DNA of 63,093 nucleotides from Comamonas denitrificans (GTDB lineage Bacteria > Pseudomonadota > Gammaproteobacteria > Burkholderiales > Burkholderiaceae_C), in contig NZ_JAFNME010000019.1 in the NCBI RefSeq assembly GCF_017368815.1, forward strand, positions 1 to 63,093, in the 5' to 3' direction. Below the pieces are notes generated by a model, which saw only the letters and a program-made list of their open reading frames with translations, did no database searches and was not told where the DNA came from. Within the stretch, counting starts at the first letter, position 1; every line of letters starts with the position of its first letter. Below, piece after piece: positions 16,751 to 25,321 of this stretch. The translations under genes and the position numbers were made by a program.

Positions 16751-16768
16751 AGAACGTGTTCACGTTCT
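16751..16768. repeat. Solo 18-bp palindrome, ends of the MITE-like element
   Basis: AGAACGTGTTCACGTTCT is a perfect palindrome of the MITE end sequence without the interior. Its last base is part of the stop codon of the Bax-inhibitor-1 gene (TAA read on the minus strand at 16768-16770). Confidence 0.7.
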
Positions 16769-17460
16769 TAGTCGCGCTCGCCGCCAAAGATGCCCAGCAG
16801 GGCCAGCAGACTTTGGAACACGTTGTACACGTCCAAGTACAGTGCCAACGTCGCGCTGATGTAGTTGGTCTCGCCGCCATCAATGATTTGCTTGATGTCG
16901 TAGAGCATGTAGGCGCTGAAGATGCCAATGGCGGCGGTCGAGATCGCCAGCATGCCGGCGGTCGAACCCACAAAAATATTGATCACCGAGCCCAAGAGCA
17001 GCACCAGCACGCCCATGAACAGCCATTTACCCATGCCCGACAAATCGCGTTTGATCACCGTCGCCAGGCTGGCCATCACGACAAATACACCGGCTGTGCC
17101 GGCAAAGGCCGTCATGATCAGCTCCGAGCCATTTTTAAAGCCCAGCACCATCCCAATCAAGCGCGAGAGCATCAGCCCCATAAAGAAGGTGAATGCCAGC
17201 AGCACTACCACCCCCATGGCAGAGTGCTTGGTCTTTTCAATGGCGAACATAAAGCCAAAGGCCCCCGCCATAAACACAATAAAACCCACGCCACCGTTCA
17301 GCCCGGCCGTGATGCCCGTGCTCACACCAATCCAAGCCCCCAAAACGGTGGGCAACAAGCTCAGGGCCAAGAGCCAATAGGTATTGCGCAGCACCTTTTG
17401 GCGTTGCTGGGCGACCAAATCAAGACCTGCGTGGTCCAGCGTCGGAAATGAATGTTGCAT
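16768..17460 (-). CDS. Bax inhibitor-1 family membrane protein (YccA/YbhL-like)
   Basis: A 230-residue protein with seven membrane segments and the BI-1 family ending LYLDVYNVFQSLLALLGIFGG. An AYMLYDIKQIIDGGE motif carries the conserved acidic residues of the UPF0005 pore. Bacterial members are inner-membrane proteins, of which YccA interacts with the FtsH protease. The start at 17460 (MQHSFPTLDHAG) is supported by a GGAG site; the much longer in-frame extension upstream runs over the GlcG-like gene and is rejected. The stop codon lies in a solo copy of the MITE end palindrome, so the last codon may have been set by that insertion. Confidence 0.9.
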   Translation of the reverse strand: MQHSFPTLDHAGLDLVAQQRQKVLRNTYWLLALSLLPTVLGAWIGVSTGITAGLNGGVGFIVFMAGAFGFMFAIEKTKHSAMGVVVLLAFTFFMGLMLSRLIGMVLGFKNGSELIMTAFAGTAGVFVVMASLATVIKRDLSGMGKWLFMGVLVLLLGSVINIFVGSTAGMLAISTAAIGIFSAYMLYDIKQIIDGGETNYISATLALYLDVYNVFQSLLALLGIFGGERD

Positions 17461-17498
17461 TGAACGAAAGCTCCATAAATAAAAATTTGCTGCCCCTA

Positions 17499-17532
17499 AG
17501 AACGTGTCGGCAGCACCGAAGGTGCATTCTAG
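17499..17532. repeat. Decayed solo copy of the MITE end
   Basis: AGAACGTGTCGGCAGC, closed by GGTGCATTCT, looks like a mutated end pair of the 162-bp element. It lies in the 252-base divergent gap between the BI-1 gene and the GlcG-like gene; nothing else recognisable was seen in that gap. Confidence 0.45.
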
Positions 17533-17712
17533 GAGCAAATGCACTGGTAACAAGTTCCTAAAAAACCTGAAAAATCGGCCCGCAAGCCACCAGAAAATGG
17601 GGGTGTTTGCGCCTGTTTTGCGCACAAATGGTTTACAAAAAACACCCTGTCCGGCTACCAGCGCTTGCACTACAGTCAAGCCTTGGCACGAAACTCCACA
17701 GGATTGCACCTT

Positions 17713-18126
17713 ATGAAAAACAAACCCCAACTTGAACTGGCAGATGTCAAAAAAATTGCCGCTGCGGCCGAAGCCGAAGCGCTCAAGCACCAGTGGCCCG
17801 TGAGCATTGCCATCGTGGACGATGGCGGCCACCTGCTGTGGCTGCAGCGCTTGGATGGGGCCGCGGCCATTTCGGCCCACATTGCCCCGGCCAAGGCCCA
17901 TGCCGCAGCGCTGGGCCGGCGCGACACCAAAGGCTATGAAGACATGATCAACACGGGGCGCAGTGCGTTCCTGAGCGTCACCGCCATTGCACCGGGCGGT
18001 TTGCTCGAAGGCGGGGTGGCCATCATGCACAACGGGCAATGCCTGGGCGCGGTTGGCGTTTCTGGCGTCAAGGCCCCGGAAGATGCCCAGGTGGCCAAGG
18101 CAGGGATAGCTGCACTCGCTTTATAA
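17713..18126 (+). CDS. GlcG/HbpS family (DUF336) protein
   Basis: A 137-residue protein of the GlcG/HbpS family, small proteins some of which bind haem or corrinoids. Characteristic segments are PVSIAIVDDGGHLLWLQRLDGA, APAKAHAAALGRRDT, and the closing GGVAIMHNGQCLGAVGVSG, EDAQVAKAGIAAL. No signal peptide is seen, unlike some exported HbpS proteins. ATG at 17713 begins at the domain edge; an earlier in-frame ATG at 17665 gives an unlikely leader. It is a single-gene unit ended by a strong terminator. The function in this organism is unknown. Confidence 0.83.
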   Translation: MKNKPQLELADVKKIAAAAEAEALKHQWPVSIAIVDDGGHLLWLQRLDGAAAISAHIAPAKAHAAALGRRDTKGYEDMINTGRSAFLSVTAIAPGGLLEGGVAIMHNGQCLGAVGVSGVKAPEDAQVAKAGIAALAL

Positions 18127-18148
18127 ACAAGCATTTCAATTAAAAAAC

Positions 18149-18192
18149 AGCTTCTAACGCTTTATTGACAAGCGTTAGAAGCTATTTTTTTA
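18149..18192 (+). terminator. Rho-independent terminator after the GlcG-like gene
   Basis: Perfect 14-base arms AGCTTCTAACGCTT (18149-18162) and AAGCGTTAGAAGCT (18170-18183) are followed by a T run. The arms are the cleanest version of the AGCT...AGCGCTT repeat family of this window. Confidence 0.9.
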
Positions 18193-18327
18193 TTCTTTTT
18201 ACCGGCTGCAGCGCGCGGTTTCATATACCCCAATTCAAGCTGGTTTTAAGCAAAATTTGCTTTTATTTTTAAGGTTTTAGCAAGGCTAGAATGCCCCATT
18301 CCTTTTTTTCTATCCAGCGATTGACGT

Positions 18328-18858
18328 ATGCCACTCCTAGAAAATAACGACTGGAAATTGCTCAAACACCTGCACCAGCAAATCGCCGATCGCCAGGCGC
18401 AAGGCATCGAGCAAGGGAAAAAAGTCACTCCCAATGCCTACCTCATCAGCCCGCCCGCAGCGCCCCAGGCACCCGCCCAATTGGCCGAAGTGGCGCAGGA
18501 CTTTATCGCCCACTTGCTGCAGCAGGCCGATGGCGAGCACCTGCTGGCGAAGTACCTCGCCGATGCGGTGCAACCGGGCAGCGAAGTCCACCAACGCATT
18601 GCCCAAGAACACGGCTTTGATGCCCAATTTACCCTGAGCTGCCAGGAGGCGATGCTGCCTCAAGCCAATGGCTCGCTGCAGCCCGTGCTGATGGTGCTTT
18701 TGCACGGCCAAGGTTTTGCCATGCCCATTTTTCATAGCATTGACCGCACAGCCACCGGACGTTTGTGCCAGTTGCGGCCTTTTCCAGATTTGGAAGAATT
18801 TCAAGCCGTGCAAGCCCTGCTGGAACAACGCATTCAGCAAAACATGACGCGCCATTGA
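18328..18858 (+). CDS. Hypothetical protein, 176 residues
   Basis: I do not recognise a family. It is a soluble-looking protein with no signal peptide or membrane segment. The N-terminal 35 residues are basic and helical (NDWKLLKHLHQQIADRQAQGIEQGKK), followed by a proline/alanine linker (SPPAAPQAPAQ) and a helical stretch (VAQDFIAHLLQQADGEHLLAKYLADA). The C-terminal half looks like alternating strands (QPVLMVLLHGQGFAMPIFHS). Base composition and codon use match the neighbours. A strong bidirectional terminator follows. It stands alone, convergent with the large unknown gene downstream. Confidence 0.65.
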   Translation: MPLLENNDWKLLKHLHQQIADRQAQGIEQGKKVTPNAYLISPPAAPQAPAQLAEVAQDFIAHLLQQADGEHLLAKYLADAVQPGSEVHQRIAQEHGFDAQFTLSCQEAMLPQANGSLQPVLMVLLHGQGFAMPIFHSIDRTATGRLCQLRPFPDLEEFQAVQALLEQRIQQNMTRH

Positions 18859-18887
18859 GTCCGCACCCAGCGCTGCGCACACGGCAT

Positions 18888-18926
18888 AAAAAAACCTCCT
18901 CAACACGGGTTGAAGGAGGTTTTTTT
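18888..18926. terminator. Bidirectional terminator
   Basis: AAAAAACCTCCT and AGGAGGTTTTTT frame a CAACACGGGTTG hairpin top, with an A run on the left and a T run on the right, between two convergent genes. Confidence 0.9.
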
Positions 18927-18954
18927 ATGGGGCTTACTTTTTCCAGTCTCTGGC

Positions 18955-21213
18955 TTATTTGATCAGGGCCTCCCAAGGCCAATCGCGGTGTTTGCGGATG
19001 GCTTCGGCAAACAGCATGTCTTCCTTACGCAGCCACAGGCCGTAAGGCCCTTGCTTCAAGTCTTGTACTTCGGCACGTTGCCACAGGGTTGGATCAATGG
19101 TTTGCGTCAGCGGGCGCTGGGCCGGGGCTTCAGGCTGCCCTTCCTCGGCAGAGGCTGCGTGGGGAACATCTTCGCGCCAGTAAATGCCTTGGTTGTCCCA
19201 GCCTTCAATCAGTGGCATGGCCGCCTGAATGATCAAATTGCGCACCAAACGCCGCTGGGGCTGCAGCCAATACAAGGTCCAGGTGGTCACGCCGCCGTAG
19301 GCGGGGCGCTCAGGCGGCTCCAGCAGCAGCCATCCGTCGCCGTTCGGATTGGGGTAGGCCGCTGGCCCGGTGCCACACAGCACAGCACCACTGCGCGTGA
19401 CGCTGATGCCATGGCAGCGCGGCACCAAGGCATCGTCTTGCGGCTGCTCAGGGGTGTATTGGCGCATGCCACCAAACCACCACAGCTCATCTTTGACATC
19501 GCCGGCCCAAAAATAATCCCCGTCGGCGCACGGGTGCTGGGTGGTCGCAATCGTGCGCCAACTGGGCAGCAGGCGCCACACGCCTTGGTTGTCCGGCACG
19601 ATGTCGCGCACCTCGTACAGCGGGGTGTATTCGGTTTTTTCCAACCGCTCCCAGGTAAAGGGCTCTTGGTACCAGCGCCAAGTGGGCTTGCGCAAATCGG
19701 CATCGCTCTCCTTCATCACCCCAACCATGGCCAACACACGCACCCGCAGCGATTTGGGCGCGCGCGCACTGGGGGTGGGGGTGATGCGGGCCACAGGCCA
19801 GGGCAAATCCAGGGGCAGCAGTTCCTTGCCATCCCAAATACAGACTTGGGCCTCTCCCTCTTTGCCGTCCTGGCCATCGTTTTGCAGGTAGCGCAGCAGC
19901 ACCGCCCAGGTGCGCTGCACGATGACGTGCTCCAGCTCCCACAGCCCCGGAATGACCACTTCCCCCCAGCGCAACCGGTAGGCGGCCCGCTCGCCCGAGG
20001 TGGCGCTGGCGGGCAGCTCCAGCGTCCAGGACAGTGACTTGCCGGCCACCGGCTCGCTGCGGGCCAGCCACCGATCGGGGTGCTGCAGTTGCCGCTCCCA
20101 CAGCAAACTGGTGATGGGGGCGGGGCGCAGCTCCAACCGCCCATCCTCTTGGTGGCCGGCCGGCACCAGCACCTCATCGGTGTGGTATTCAATGTGCGAG
20201 CCGTGGCGAAAGCGTTGCAGCACCGGAGTGTCGATGCGCACCCGTTGCAAAAAGCGGTCTTTCATCCAGCGAAACGCTGGCTGCCCCGGCTCTTCGGGGG
20301 CGGGCGACAGTTCCCAGGGTTTGCGGTCGGGGGGTTGCTGCTCAGCCCATTTTTGCCAGCCGCGCTCCGACTCCCACACCGCCAGCGCCACGCGCTGCTG
20401 GCGGTTGCCTTGCGCGACGGAATACGCGTACATGGCCAGGGCGTTGCCGTCCTCGCGCCAGCTAAAGGGCAGGTCGGTGGCCACCACCCACGGCTGGGGC
20501 TGGCCATCAAACAGCAGCTGCCACTGGGGCTTGGTGAACAACTCCAGCGGCTGGCGCTCCGTGCGCAAAGACTCGGGCCAATAGCGCTGCACCCCCACCA
20601 GCCGCCCACCACTGGGAGGCAGGGGGATATCCGGTGGAACTTCTTCTTTTTGCGATGGCATCGCATCCCATGGCACCCACAAATCACGCAGGGCCGCCAT
20701 GGGCATGGCACTGTTGGCCACATTCGAGGCCAACCAGGCGGCAAATTGCCCCTCCGTCATGGGGGCTTGGGCCTCGTTGTGCATGGCACCGACAGACACC
20801 GTTTCACCACTCCAGCGGGGCAAGCGCCAGTGAATTTCTTCCAGGGCGCTGGCCTCTTCGGCGCTGAGCGTCCAGGTGCAGCGCTTTTTTCGATCCACCA
20901 AATACGGGCTGGCCTGGCCGTAGCCGGAAATGCGCAGCCAGCGGCCATCCATGGACGTGGCAAAGCCCGACTCCCATAAACGCGGCAAGTACACGCCATC
21001 AGCGCACATGATGTCGCCGTATGGGGTGTTGCTCACACCCGCTTCGCCGTGTTTGCGAAAGATGATTTCTTTGAGCTTTTGGTTTTGCTCTTGCTTTAAG
21101 GCCAGCTCCCGCTCGCGGGCCAGCTTGAGCGCACGGTCGGCAGCGTCAGCGCGGTACCACAGCACCAAAGGAAGTGCAATTACCACCACCACTGCCAAGA
21201 TCCACCACATCAT
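18955..21213 (-). CDS. Large membrane-anchored protein of unknown function, 752 residues
   Basis: I do not recognise a family. One N-terminal membrane segment (residues 3-19, WWILAVVVVIALPLVLW) is followed by a short charged coiled coil (about 25-55) and about 690 residues very rich in tryptophan, proline and glutamate. Repeated short Trp-containing strands (PLFTKPQWQLLF-like, TWRWYQEPFTWERL, ELWWFGGMRQ, WTLYWLQPQRR) suggest a beta-propeller or other beta-rich fold, though no repeat is regular enough to name. If the anchor is uncleaved, the bulk is probably outside the cytoplasmic membrane. Only a few cysteines are present. The gene is alone on its strand between two terminators. Codon use is normal for the window. 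Confidence 0.6.
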   Translation of the reverse strand: MMWWILAVVVVIALPLVLWYRADAADRALKLARERELALKQEQNQKLKEIIFRKHGEAGVSNTPYGDIMCADGVYLPRLWESGFATSMDGRWLRISGYGQASPYLVDRKKRCTWTLSAEEASALEEIHWRLPRWSGETVSVGAMHNEAQAPMTEGQFAAWLASNVANSAMPMAALRDLWVPWDAMPSQKEEVPPDIPLPPSGGRLVGVQRYWPESLRTERQPLELFTKPQWQLLFDGQPQPWVVATDLPFSWREDGNALAMYAYSVAQGNRQQRVALAVWESERGWQKWAEQQPPDRKPWELSPAPEEPGQPAFRWMKDRFLQRVRIDTPVLQRFRHGSHIEYHTDEVLVPAGHQEDGRLELRPAPITSLLWERQLQHPDRWLARSEPVAGKSLSWTLELPASATSGERAAYRLRWGEVVIPGLWELEHVIVQRTWAVLLRYLQNDGQDGKEGEAQVCIWDGKELLPLDLPWPVARITPTPSARAPKSLRVRVLAMVGVMKESDADLRKPTWRWYQEPFTWERLEKTEYTPLYEVRDIVPDNQGVWRLLPSWRTIATTQHPCADGDYFWAGDVKDELWWFGGMRQYTPEQPQDDALVPRCHGISVTRSGAVLCGTGPAAYPNPNGDGWLLLEPPERPAYGGVTTWTLYWLQPQRRLVRNLIIQAAMPLIEGWDNQGIYWREDVPHAASAEEGQPEAPAQRPLTQTIDPTLWQRAEVQDLKQGPYGLWLRKEDMLFAEAIRKHRDWPWEALIK

Positions 21214-21232
21214 GCTTTGCTGCCTTTGTGCT

Positions 21233-21272
21233 TTAAAAAAATAGCGCCTGCTTCAGAACAAAGCAGGCGCTG
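21233..21272 (-). terminator. Terminator after ddh
   Basis: The arms GCGCCTGCTT and AAGCAGGCGC enclose a 6-7 base loop, and the minus-strand side ends in a run of T. It follows the ddh stop and precedes the start of the 752-residue gene. Confidence 0.75.
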
Positions 21273-21290
21273 GGGATTATGGCGGGAAAT

Positions 21291-22289
21291 TTACAGGGCT
21301 TCTTGGCGCAATTGCGCTGGGGATTTGGCACTAATCCACCCAGGTGCCACATCGAATACCGTTTTGGCCCCATGCAAGCCCATCTGGGCCATGCGGTGCA
21401 CAGCGCGGGCATACGCCACCAAGACGCTGGCGGTAAATTCCGGGTTGCTATCGAGCTGCAGGCGGTATTCCACCACTTGGTTGGTGCCTGCACTGGTGCG
21501 CCCACTGCGAATCACAAAACCACCGTGCGGCATGGTGCTGTGCTCGCGGGCAAATTCTTCGGCGCTGATGAAGTTCACCGTGGTGTCGTACTCATCAAAA
21601 TAGTGCGGCATGGTGACGATGGTGTGGCGCACCACTTCAGCCTCAGCCCCTTCGGCCAGCACCACGTAGCAATGGCGCTCGTGCTTTTCGCGGGTGGACA
21701 GCGTGGGGCAACTGCCACTGCGCACGGCATCCACCGCCGCCTGCACCGGGATGGTGTACTGCACCCCTTGGGCCACACCCGGCACGCGGCGAATGGCATC
21801 CGAGTGGCCCTGGCTCAAGCCCTTGCCCCAAAAGGTGTAAGTGGCCCCTTGCGGCAGCAGGGCCTCGCCCATGATGCGGTTGATCGAGAACATGCCCGGG
21901 TCCCAACCGGCGGAAATCAACGCCGTGGTTTTACCGCCCTGCGCCGCAGCATCCACGGCCGCAAAGTGCTCAGGAATGCGGGCGTGGGTATCAAAACTGT
22001 CAATCACATTGAACTTGGCCGCCAGCGCCGGGGTTTGCACGGGCAGATCGTCTTTGGAGCCGCCACACAAAATCAACACATCGACCTGGCCATGGTGGGC
22101 ATCCAAATCGTCCAAACGGTACACCGGGGTTTGCGCATGGGCCGGCTTTAACTGGGCGGGATCGCGGCGGGTGTAAATGCCGGTGATCTGCAGATCCGGG
22201 TTCAGCGCCACGGCGGCTTCGACCCCGCGCCCTAAGTTGCCATAGCCCACCACACCAATGCGGATGGGATTTGCTTGTGTGTTTTCCAC
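21291..22289 (-). CDS. ddh: meso-Diaminopimelate D-dehydrogenase
   Basis: A 332-residue NADP-dependent dehydrogenase that makes meso-diaminopimelate directly from tetrahydrodipicolinate and ammonia, a one-step bypass of the longer succinylase lysine/peptidoglycan route. The N-terminal Rossmann fold reads IGVVGYGNLGRGVEAA. The family segments DVLILCGGSKDDL, VIDSFDTHARIPEHF, SAGWDPGMFSINR and YTFWGKGLSQGHSDAIRR match the substrate-binding residues of characterised Ddh enzymes. Start and length are normal. It lies 36 bases downstream of a same-strand permease and is followed by a terminator. Confidence 0.92.
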   Translation of the reverse strand: MENTQANPIRIGVVGYGNLGRGVEAAVALNPDLQITGIYTRRDPAQLKPAHAQTPVYRLDDLDAHHGQVDVLILCGGSKDDLPVQTPALAAKFNVIDSFDTHARIPEHFAAVDAAAQGGKTTALISAGWDPGMFSINRIMGEALLPQGATYTFWGKGLSQGHSDAIRRVPGVAQGVQYTIPVQAAVDAVRSGSCPTLSTREKHERHCYVVLAEGAEAEVVRHTIVTMPHYFDEYDTTVNFISAEEFAREHSTMPHGGFVIRSGRTSAGTNQVVEYRLQLDSNPEFTASVLVAYARAVHRMAQMGLHGAKTVFDVAPGWISAKSPAQLRQEAL

Positions 22290-22325
22290 GGTGATTTCCT
22301 TTGTGTGTTGAAAAGAATGAAGCGG

Positions 22326-23231
22326 CTAGCTCGCTCCTGGCTTATTTCGCAGCTGCATTAAACCCTCAAATGCCATAACAACAACGGCAGCAGCTATCAA
22401 GAAATACATTACTTCCTGCCCTGGCTGGATGCGCTCGCCCAAGAGCATGGCCGCCAGCAACAGCAAAATCGGCTCGACATACGACAACAGGCCAAAGAGC
22501 CCCAGCGGCAGCAGCCGGTGCGCAGTCATGTACAGCGCCAGCGCTATGCCACTGACCACGCCCAGCAGGGGAATAAAAATATGCAGTTTGGGCGTTTGCA
22601 CCACCGCCAGCCAGCCGCTCAAGGCATTGACGGGCTCCACCGGCGTGACCACCACAAACCACAGGCACACGGGCAGCAAAATCAGCACATCCAGCCAATG
22701 CCCGGCCAAAGAATCGGTACGCATCAAACGGCGCAGCACAAAGTAAGCGGTATAGCCAATGGCCACCAGCCACGTCGGCCAATCCAGGCCCGCGCCGCGC
22801 AACAGCTCCCAGGCCACCCCAGCGCTGGCCAACGCGGTTGCCACTTGCTGCAGGCGGCTTAAGCGCTCGTTAAACACCAGCCGCCCGGCCAGCACCATCA
22901 CCAGCGGCAGCAAAAAATACCCCAGGGAAGTGGGCAGGGCCAGGCCATTGAGCGGGGCCCATAAAAACAGCCACAGCTGCACGCCAAACAAAGCGGCACT
23001 GAGCAGCAGCAAAGCCCCCAGCCGCCAATACCGCTGCACCCGGCGCACGATGGCCAGCACCTGGCGCGATTGGCCGCTATAGATAAGCAGCAAAGTAGTG
23101 AAAGGCAGGGTGGCCACCATGCGCCAGCCGAAGATTTGCTCGCCAGCCAGCGGCGCGAGGAAAGGTGCAAAGTAGTACATCCCCCCGAATAAAAAAGAAC
23201 CAACCACTGAAGCGAGAACTCCGCGCACCAT
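22326..23231 (-). CDS. EamA/RarD-type drug/metabolite permease
   Basis: A 301-residue inner-membrane protein with about ten membrane segments in two EamA halves (GVLASVVGSFLFGGMYYFAP near the start, GLFGLLSYVEPILLLLAAML near the end). RarD-like members have this length and the opening GxxxxxxSxxFGxxxYF. The longer reading frame upstream (to 23873) lies over truC and is rejected. ATG at 23231 sits 109 bases from the divergent truC start. It reads toward ddh with 36 bases between, so the two may share a transcript. The substrate is unknown. Confidence 0.85.
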   Translation of the reverse strand: MVRGVLASVVGSFLFGGMYYFAPFLAPLAGEQIFGWRMVATLPFTTLLLIYSGQSRQVLAIVRRVQRYWRLGALLLLSAALFGVQLWLFLWAPLNGLALPTSLGYFLLPLVMVLAGRLVFNERLSRLQQVATALASAGVAWELLRGAGLDWPTWLVAIGYTAYFVLRRLMRTDSLAGHWLDVLILLPVCLWFVVVTPVEPVNALSGWLAVVQTPKLHIFIPLLGVVSGIALALYMTAHRLLPLGLFGLLSYVEPILLLLAAMLLGERIQPGQEVMYFLIAAAVVVMAFEGLMQLRNKPGAS

Positions 23232-23339
23232 CTCGTCACCAACCCCTTGCCAATAAATAACCCACAACAGGGGCAACCGGGCATTGTGCTGGATTTTGTC
23301 CGCCCGACTACACTGCCGGACTTTAGCCCGAATGACCTT

Positions 23340-24146
23340 ATGGACACTGCCGCTGCGCCCGCTGCATCGTCCGGCGTGGACTTCTCCACGCCGCTGACCA
23401 TCCTCTACCACGATGCCGACTTGGTTGCCGTCTATAAACCGGCCGGCTGGCTGGTACACCGCAGTGCCATTGCACGCCACGAAAAGCGCTTTGTCCTGCA
23501 GCGCCTGCGCGACCAGATTGGCCAGCATGTGTGGCCCGTGCACCGCCTCGACCAAGGCACTTGCGGCCTGCTGGTGTTTGCGCTGAACAAAGAAAGCTGC
23601 CAGCAACTGGCCCGGGCCTTTGCCGAGCAGCGGGTGCAAAAAACTTACTTGGCCCTGGTGCGCGGCTGGCTGCCGCAGCAGGTTGAGGTGGACTACGCCC
23701 TGCGCCCCGAAGACAGCGCCCCCGATGCCCCACCCCAATCGGCCCAAACCACGCTGCGCTGCCTGGCCACGCTGGACTGGCCGCAAAGCTACGACCCGCG
23801 CCACCCCAGCACCCGCGCCAGCCTGGTGCTGGCCCAGCCGCACACGGGCCGCCGCCACCAAATTCGCCGCCATTTAAAGCATGTGGCCCACCCCATCCTA
23901 GGTGATGCCACCCATGGCAAAGGGGCGCTCAACCGCTGGTGGGCGCAGCGCCTGGGCGGCCAGCGCCTGTGGCTGCACGCCCATGCGTTGCAGCTGCGGC
24001 ACCCGCGCACAGGGGAAGCCCTGGCCCTGACGGCCGATTGGCACGCCCTGCCCCAGGTGCCCGAGGTGCAGCAATGGCAGCACATGCTGCAGCTGCCAGG
24101 CTGGCAAACCGTGGCACCTTGGCCGGGCAGTTGCTCCGTTATTTAA
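23340..24146 (+). CDS. truC: tRNA pseudouridine(65) synthase TruC
   Basis: A 268-residue RluA-family pseudouridine synthase. It lacks an S4 domain and opens with LTILYHDADLVAVYKPAGWLVHRS. The catalytic aspartate is in PVHRLDQGTCGLLVFAL, and ARHEKRFVLQRLRDQIGQ just before it is typical of TruC, which modifies U65 of some tRNAs. QKTYLALVRGWLP and HTGRRHQIRRHLKHVAHPILGD complete the family pattern. ATG at 23340 is chosen; the start at 23247 would add 31 unrelated residues. It ends inside the left arm of a nested palindrome shared with the convergent gene. Confidence 0.9.
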   Translation: MDTAAAPAASSGVDFSTPLTILYHDADLVAVYKPAGWLVHRSAIARHEKRFVLQRLRDQIGQHVWPVHRLDQGTCGLLVFALNKESCQQLARAFAEQRVQKTYLALVRGWLPQQVEVDYALRPEDSAPDAPPQSAQTTLRCLATLDWPQSYDPRHPSTRASLVLAQPHTGRRHQIRRHLKHVAHPILGDATHGKGALNRWWAQRLGGQRLWLHAHALQLRHPRTGEALALTADWHALPQVPEVQQWQHMLQLPGWQTVAPWPGSCSVI

Positions 24147-24228
24147 TAGCGCCTTGCGCTTGTATATGGGCATTTCAAGGCTTTATTGCCCTGAAATGCT
24201 TTGTCAATCAGCGGTACAAGCTTTTATT
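24145..24228. terminator. Nested palindrome, bidirectional terminator between truC and the DHH gene
   Basis: Outer arms (AATAGCGCCTTGCGCTTGTA at 24145-24164 and TACAAGCTTTTA at 24215-24226) enclose an inner hairpin (GGGCATTTCA with TGAAATGC). It belongs to the AGCGCTT repeat family. The truC stop and the DHH-gene stop both fall at its edges. Confidence 0.7.
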
Positions 24229-25228
24229 TTTGGTGAATGGCGCGAACCAGTTGGCCCTGTGCATTGCGCACCAAGGCCGGCGAAGTGATTTCGGCGTACT
24301 GCGCCAACGGATCGGCCCGAAAGTCCCCACTGAGCAACTCTGCCAGTCGCGCGTGGGGCATCTTGCAGCCGCAGGCCTGGGCATGGCCACCGCCGCCCAG
24401 GCTCTCGGCCAGAGGGATGCAATCAAACCCGGTGCGTGAACGCATTCCAATTTTTACGCCCTGCTCATTGGCGTTCCACATCAGGGCAAACGTGCCCGAT
24501 TCGCGCGCCAAAATATCGCCCACTTGGCTGTGGAACATGCCTGGGCAATTCACCATCAGCCCCTGCACGCCGTTGAAAACAATGGCGTGGGCACCATCGG
24601 CAATATCCGCACAGAGTTTTTGGTATTTCTCATCCATCGCGCCACCCCGGGCCATAAAGGCGGCCTCTTGCTCAGGGCTGAACGCGGCAATCTCGGCCCA
24701 GCGCAGCAAGTCACGCGGCTCCATCTCCAGGGCCGCCAAAAAGGCCGCGCTTTCGGCAAATTCCCACTTCCAGATATCGCGGTCTTCGATGTAGCGAATC
24801 AGCGCGGGAACGGGTTTTTCGGGATGAAAAAACTCCCACGCCAGCCGTGCGCCCGAATGGTGCATATCAAAATGCACCACGCCACCACAGCGACACTGAA
24901 AACCGGTCAGCTTTTCTGCCGCGCTTTTATGGTGATCCAGCACCACCAACTTGGCCGCACGCTCATCGAGTGCGGCCGTCAGCTCAGGGCCAAACGCAAA
25001 ATCAAGCATGTACACCGTGCGCCCGCGCACCTCGCCCAGGTCATCAATGCTTTGAATTTCGCCATGGTCCAGGCCGCGCATTTCGACCTCGGGGCCATAA
25101 AACAACCAGGCCGCCAAGGCGGCACCAAAGCCATCGGAGCAATTGCGCCCGTGGTAAAGAATCAGGGGGCGGGGGTCATCCACAGAAGGACGCACCAAGA
25201 ACGACGGGGGAAAAATACTGGATTTCAT
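24224..25228 (-). CDS. DHH-family phosphoesterase
   Basis: A 334-residue DHH/DHHA1 phosphoesterase. The metal-binding motifs appear in order: YHGRNCSDGFGAALAAW (first aspartate), YMLDFAFG, the DHH signature in VVLDHHKSAAEK, and D in YIEDRDIWKW. The C-terminal DHHA1 domain ends with the substrate-binding GGGGHAQACGC. Relatives include NrnA-type nanoRNases and other nucleotide phosphoesterases; which substrate is used here is not clear. ATG at 25228 is chosen; a reading frame extending to 25984 overlaps the divergent amidohydrolase gene. It is divergent from that gene by 93 bases. Confidence 0.87.
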   Translation of the reverse strand: MKSSIFPPSFLVRPSVDDPRPLILYHGRNCSDGFGAALAAWLFYGPEVEMRGLDHGEIQSIDDLGEVRGRTVYMLDFAFGPELTAALDERAAKLVVLDHHKSAAEKLTGFQCRCGGVVHFDMHHSGARLAWEFFHPEKPVPALIRYIEDRDIWKWEFAESAAFLAALEMEPRDLLRWAEIAAFSPEQEAAFMARGGAMDEKYQKLCADIADGAHAIVFNGVQGLMVNCPGMFHSQVGDILARESGTFALMWNANEQGVKIGMRSRTGFDCIPLAESLGGGGHAQACGCKMPHARLAELLSGDFRADPLAQYAEITSPALVRNAQGQLVRAIHQK

Positions 25229-25321
25229 AGGGGGTGCATTTTGACCGCATTTGCCCTTACCGCGTTGTTGCCTGATTCGCACCCATAATGGTTTCTTTGC
25301 TGACTGCCCGGATTTTTTGTG

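Noticed and set aside
17461-18039. Extension of the BI-1 gene by almost 200 residues
   Set aside because: The extension is antisense to the GlcG-like gene and lacks family similarity; ATG at 17460 is the normal BI-1 start.
22326-23873. A 515-codon version of the EamA permease
   Set aside because: The additional 214 codons overlap truC on the other strand and contain no membrane segment.
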